From Chromatiales bacterium (GTDB lineage Bacteria; Pseudomonadota; Gammaproteobacteria; Xanthomonadales; SZUA-36): a DNA stretch of 32,324 bases. Positions 29,453-32,324 of the stretch are shown piece by piece. The translations under genes and the position numbers were made by a program. A model generated the notes under the pieces. That model had not been told where the DNA came from, did no database searches, and worked only from the letters and a program-made list of their open reading frames with translations. Numbering within the stretch: the first letter of the stretch is position 1; the number at the start of each line of letters is the position of its first letter. The DNA is taken from contig JAHEFT010000010.1 in NCBI GenBank assembly GCA_024640025.1, positions 10,177-42,500 on the forward strand. Direction: 5' to 3'.

Positions 29453-31255
29453 TTAGCCTGAAACACGGCCGGAGCCGCCGGCAATGTATTGGCGGCGCAA
29501 CTGGTACAGTTCCTCCAACCCGGGCCGCTCCAGGGCGGCACGAACCAGGGGCAGTTCAGGCCAGTCCTCGGGCAGGAAAAAATAAAGTGGAGAAACGAGG
29601 ATGGGATCCTGTGCGTCAAGGGCGATGCTCAGCCAAAGGGCAGCGTTAATGTCATCACCCAGGCTGGCATATAAGAAAGCCAGGAAGGTGGGAGAAACTT
29701 CACCCCGCTGGCCAAGGTCTGCCAACAGCAACAGATTCTGTTCTTTCTGATCTAGATCCCCGCTGTCTGCTTCTATCAGGACATCCAGCCAGAGACTAAA
29801 GGGATAACTGAAGTGCGCATCACCGGACGCAAGTAACTCCTGCAGTTCCACTGTGCGACCCGTGAACAGGTAGATGCGGGCCAGCGACCCCCAGGCATTA
29901 CTGAACTCCGGATTAAGCTGCACGGCAAGCAACTCCAACGCTATGGCCTCGTCGTAGCGCGCCAGCAATAAATTGACCAGTGCCAGTTCATGCTGATTGG
30001 CGGCGGAAAGTGGTTCCAGTTCGACAGTCCTGCCCTCGATTTCGAGCGCGGCCAGATAATCACCTACCGTGTACAGGTAATCACCCAGCAGGTTGAGATT
30101 ACTGGCATCGTTGGGGTGAATTTCGACCGACCTGCGCAACTGCTCTTCGGCTTGTTTCCAGTGACGATCGAATACCATAGAGATGGTTCCCAGGACGGAG
30201 TAGCTTTCGCTGTTGCCCGCATCCAGTTCAATGGATTTCTGCGCGAGTTCCCTGGCTTGAATGAAGAGCTCTCTGGGCGGCATCAACTGGACGTAGTAGG
30301 GCGAGATGACAAGGGTTTTGGCCAGGCCGGAATAGGCCGGCGCATAGGTCGGGTCCAGCGCGACAGCCTGTTTGAAGTGTTCAATCGCCTGGCGAATGCC
30401 CGTTGCACTTCGTTGCGCCAATTCATGCCGCCCGAGCAGGTAAGCATTGTAGGCATCTATACTGGTGGCTCTCGCTCCCGGCATGGGTTTACCGGGGGGT
30501 GCACTTTCGCCTGTTTCAAACGCATTGACCACCAGTCGAGCCAATTCATCCTGAACCCGGAAGACATCTTCCATGCGGCCATCAAATTCACGGGTCCAGA
30601 CCTGGAATCCGTCAGCGCCATTGACCAGCTGTGCTGAGACCCGAAGCCGATCACCCGAGACCCGAACGCTGCCTTCCAGAATATGCGAAACATGCAGGGT
30701 CTCGGTAATGCTTTTCAGGTCTGTTTGTTCGCCACGGAAAGAAAAAGAGGAACTGCGGCCGGCAACCTTCAGGTTCGCCACGCGTGACAGGGCATTGATT
30801 AATTCCTCGGCAATGCCATCGGCAAGGAATTGTCGATCTTGTGCTTCACTCAGATCATGGAATGGCAATACGGCGACTGATTCGACCTTGCCGGAAGGTG
30901 ATGGCTCATCGGCAAAGCGGCTTTCCCAAATGAAATAACCCAGGGCCATGAGCAATGTGGCGATGATGACAAAATCCAGCCATCGGCCATGCATGGAATG
31001 CAGGCTGGCGTCGCGGTCGACATCCTGGGTTCGCCGCAAGCCTTTATTGGTCAGTTCATAGATCCAGGCCAGAACAACCGTGATGGGGAAACCGAGGGTC
31101 AGCAACCCCAGAACGATTCTTGGAAACCAGTCAGGCAGTTCGAGAATTGGCCCGATTTCCCCGACCAGTTGGATGATCAACCAGGCAATAGCCAGGTAGG
31201 CCAGGCTGACCCTGACCACGTTTCTTCTTTGCAGTTCTTTAATAAAGTGACCCAA
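29453..31255 (-). CDS. FlgO/TolB-N-like domain and TPR-repeat membrane protein
   Basis: FIKELQRRNVVRVSLAYLAIAWLIIQLV; VAVLPFHDLSEAQDRQFLADGIAEELINALSRVANLKVAGRSSSFSFRG; ILEGSVRVSGDRLRVSAQLVNGADGFQVWTREFDG; C-terminal TPRs. TTG start. Confidence 0.85.
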   Translation of the reverse strand: MGHFIKELQRRNVVRVSLAYLAIAWLIIQLVGEIGPILELPDWFPRIVLGLLTLGFPITVVLAWIYELTNKGLRRTQDVDRDASLHSMHGRWLDFVIIATLLMALGYFIWESRFADEPSPSGKVESVAVLPFHDLSEAQDRQFLADGIAEELINALSRVANLKVAGRSSSFSFRGEQTDLKSITETLHVSHILEGSVRVSGDRLRVSAQLVNGADGFQVWTREFDGRMEDVFRVQDELARLVVNAFETGESAPPGKPMPGARATSIDAYNAYLLGRHELAQRSATGIRQAIEHFKQAVALDPTYAPAYSGLAKTLVISPYYVQLMPPRELFIQARELAQKSIELDAGNSESYSVLGTISMVFDRHWKQAEEQLRRSVEIHPNDASNLNLLGDYLYTVGDYLAALEIEGRTVELEPLSAANQHELALVNLLLARYDEAIALELLAVQLNPEFSNAWGSLARIYLFTGRTVELQELLASGDAHFSYPFSLWLDVLIEADSGDLDQKEQNLLLLADLGQRGEVSPTFLAFLYASLGDDINAALWLSIALDAQDPILVSPLYFFLPEDWPELPLVRAALERPGLEELYQLRRQYIAGGSGRVSG

Positions 31256-31305
31256 ACTACGCCCCGAAAAGTCCGGTGGACTGGAGTATAAGTAGAATAG
31301 AGGCC

Positions 31306-31464
31306 CGGTGCATTCCGGTCACGTCTACTTGCATCAATTTTCAATAAGTTTCCGACCCTGGCCATTTACTGCATAAAAAACGGACGCTAATCAGTTAACG
31401 ATGGATCGGATAGTGAGAGGCAGGTCAATCTTGCTGCTAAAAGGCTGCGAGTTCGCGCCTGGTT
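31306..31464 (-). repeat. Diverged direct repeat, copy B
   Basis: cggtgcattccggtcac...ggtttccgaccc-like...cgatggatcggatagtgagaggcaggtcaatct...gcgagttcgcgcctggttg, homologous to copy A; overlaps the 3' end of the TPR gene. Confidence 0.85.
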
Positions 31465-32180
31465 GCGTCCAGCCAGGGTTTTTGGCTTTTACGAAAATGC
31501 GCTGGCGCTAACTTCGCATCTTTCATGATTGATTCCATTTCATCGATTGATTCCTGCTGCTTTCCAGCCGCTTTCAGGCAAAGCGCTAACCGGTAGCGCG
31601 CTTCGAGCCCGGGGAAATGTTTTGCAACAGCGCTGTATTCCGCCAGCGCCTTGTTGATTTGGCCGTCCGCCTCCAGAGCCTGGGCATACAGCAGGTCGCC
31701 ATCGGCACTGCGAAAATCCGGATTATGCTCTCGCAGCGCTTCCAATGACTTTACTGTTTCACCCGGCCTGCTTTGCGTAAACTGAATGCGCGCCCTGGTC
31801 AGCAGCAACGTGGGTTCATTGACGAAAATGCCTTTGAGCGCCTGGTTGACAATACCTTCGGCCTCTTCCGCCTTTCCTGCATCCAGAAGGGCCTCGGCAT
31901 ATCGACGCGCATTATCTGTGTTCGGGGATTGCTCCCAGGCTGCCTGGTGTTGCCTGACCTGCGCGCCCGGGTTCAAGGTCATTTTCACCTTTCTTGCAGC
32001 GCGCTGACCGGAAATACTACTTGAGAATTCGGGTAGTAACTCGATCACCAGGTAAGCGATTCCCCCGATCAATGGCATGAAAATCAGGATGAAAATCCAA
32101 TAGCGGCTGCGCCCCGTTTTCAGAACATGGATGATGAGAGCCAGCTGAATGGCCCAGACAAAGATTGAGCTTGTACGCAC
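31437..32180 (-). CDS. PLDc_N-like membrane segment plus TPR protein
   Basis: VWAIQLALIIHVLKTGRSRYWIFILIFMPLIGGIAYLVIELLPEF followed by TPR-like repeats (RYAEALLDAGKAEEAEGIVNQALKG). GTG start. Confidence 0.8.
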   Translation of the reverse strand: MRTSSIFVWAIQLALIIHVLKTGRSRYWIFILIFMPLIGGIAYLVIELLPEFSSSISGQRAARKVKMTLNPGAQVRQHQAAWEQSPNTDNARRYAEALLDAGKAEEAEGIVNQALKGIFVNEPTLLLTRARIQFTQSRPGETVKSLEALREHNPDFRSADGDLLYAQALEADGQINKALAEYSAVAKHFPGLEARYRLALCLKAAGKQQESIDEMESIMKDAKLAPAHFRKSQKPWLDATRRELAAF

Positions 32181-32324
32181 GTGTTTTCGGTTCCGGTCGT
32201 TGAGATCAGGCTGACGATCGTAATACCTGCAATCACGTCAGTTGAATCCTTCACCGGACTCTGACCCCGTAATTGCAAAAAGGTTGAAAAATTTACACCA
32301 AGGAGTCAAGGGTGACCCGCTGGC

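Noticed and set aside
1-32324. CRISPR array, prophage, toxin-antitoxin or known defence system
   Set aside because: No regularly spaced repeats and no cas, phage structural, toxin-antitoxin or restriction genes recognised in any ORF.

Overview
The window is about 32.3 kb of moderately GC-rich DNA, most likely a gammaproteobacterial chromosome (inferred from gene content and order; taxonomy not proven). Positions 1-21.6k are a conserved housekeeping block: clpB; a small hypothetical membrane protein; a minus-strand group of M49-like lipoprotein metallopeptidase, proB, proA and a class-I glutamine amidotransferase; then a plus-strand block of fmdB-like zinc ribbon, aspS, rarD-like, alpha/beta hydrolase, yebC, ruvC-ruvA-ruvB, ybgC, tolQ-tolR-tolA-tolB-pal-cpoB, queE, queC and tRNA-Lys(TTT). 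Positions 21.7k-32.3k look more accessory: a secreted amidase; a coupled SBP56/methanethiol oxidase-like gene followed by a SCO-like/MauG-like fusion; a D-2-hydroxyacid dehydrogenase divergent from an ATP-grasp protein; a FlgO/TolB-like TPR membrane protein; and a PLDc_N-like TPR protein. The main unusual signals are: (1) the SCO/di-heme peroxidase fusion coupled to the SBP56-like gene, with a CX5C instead of CX3C SCO motif; (2) a diverged direct repeat (about 26997-27204 and 31306-31464) whose first copy looks like a deleted remnant of the TPR gene, joined at an 11-bp microhomology; (3) a nested palindromic, MITE/BIME-like element bounded by REP-like sequences just after clpB, which supplies the clpB stop codon; (4) a D-2-hydroxyacid dehydrogenase/ATP-grasp divergent pair. 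I saw no CRISPR array, prophage, transposase gene or rRNA. All family calls come from reading motifs by eye, with no database search.
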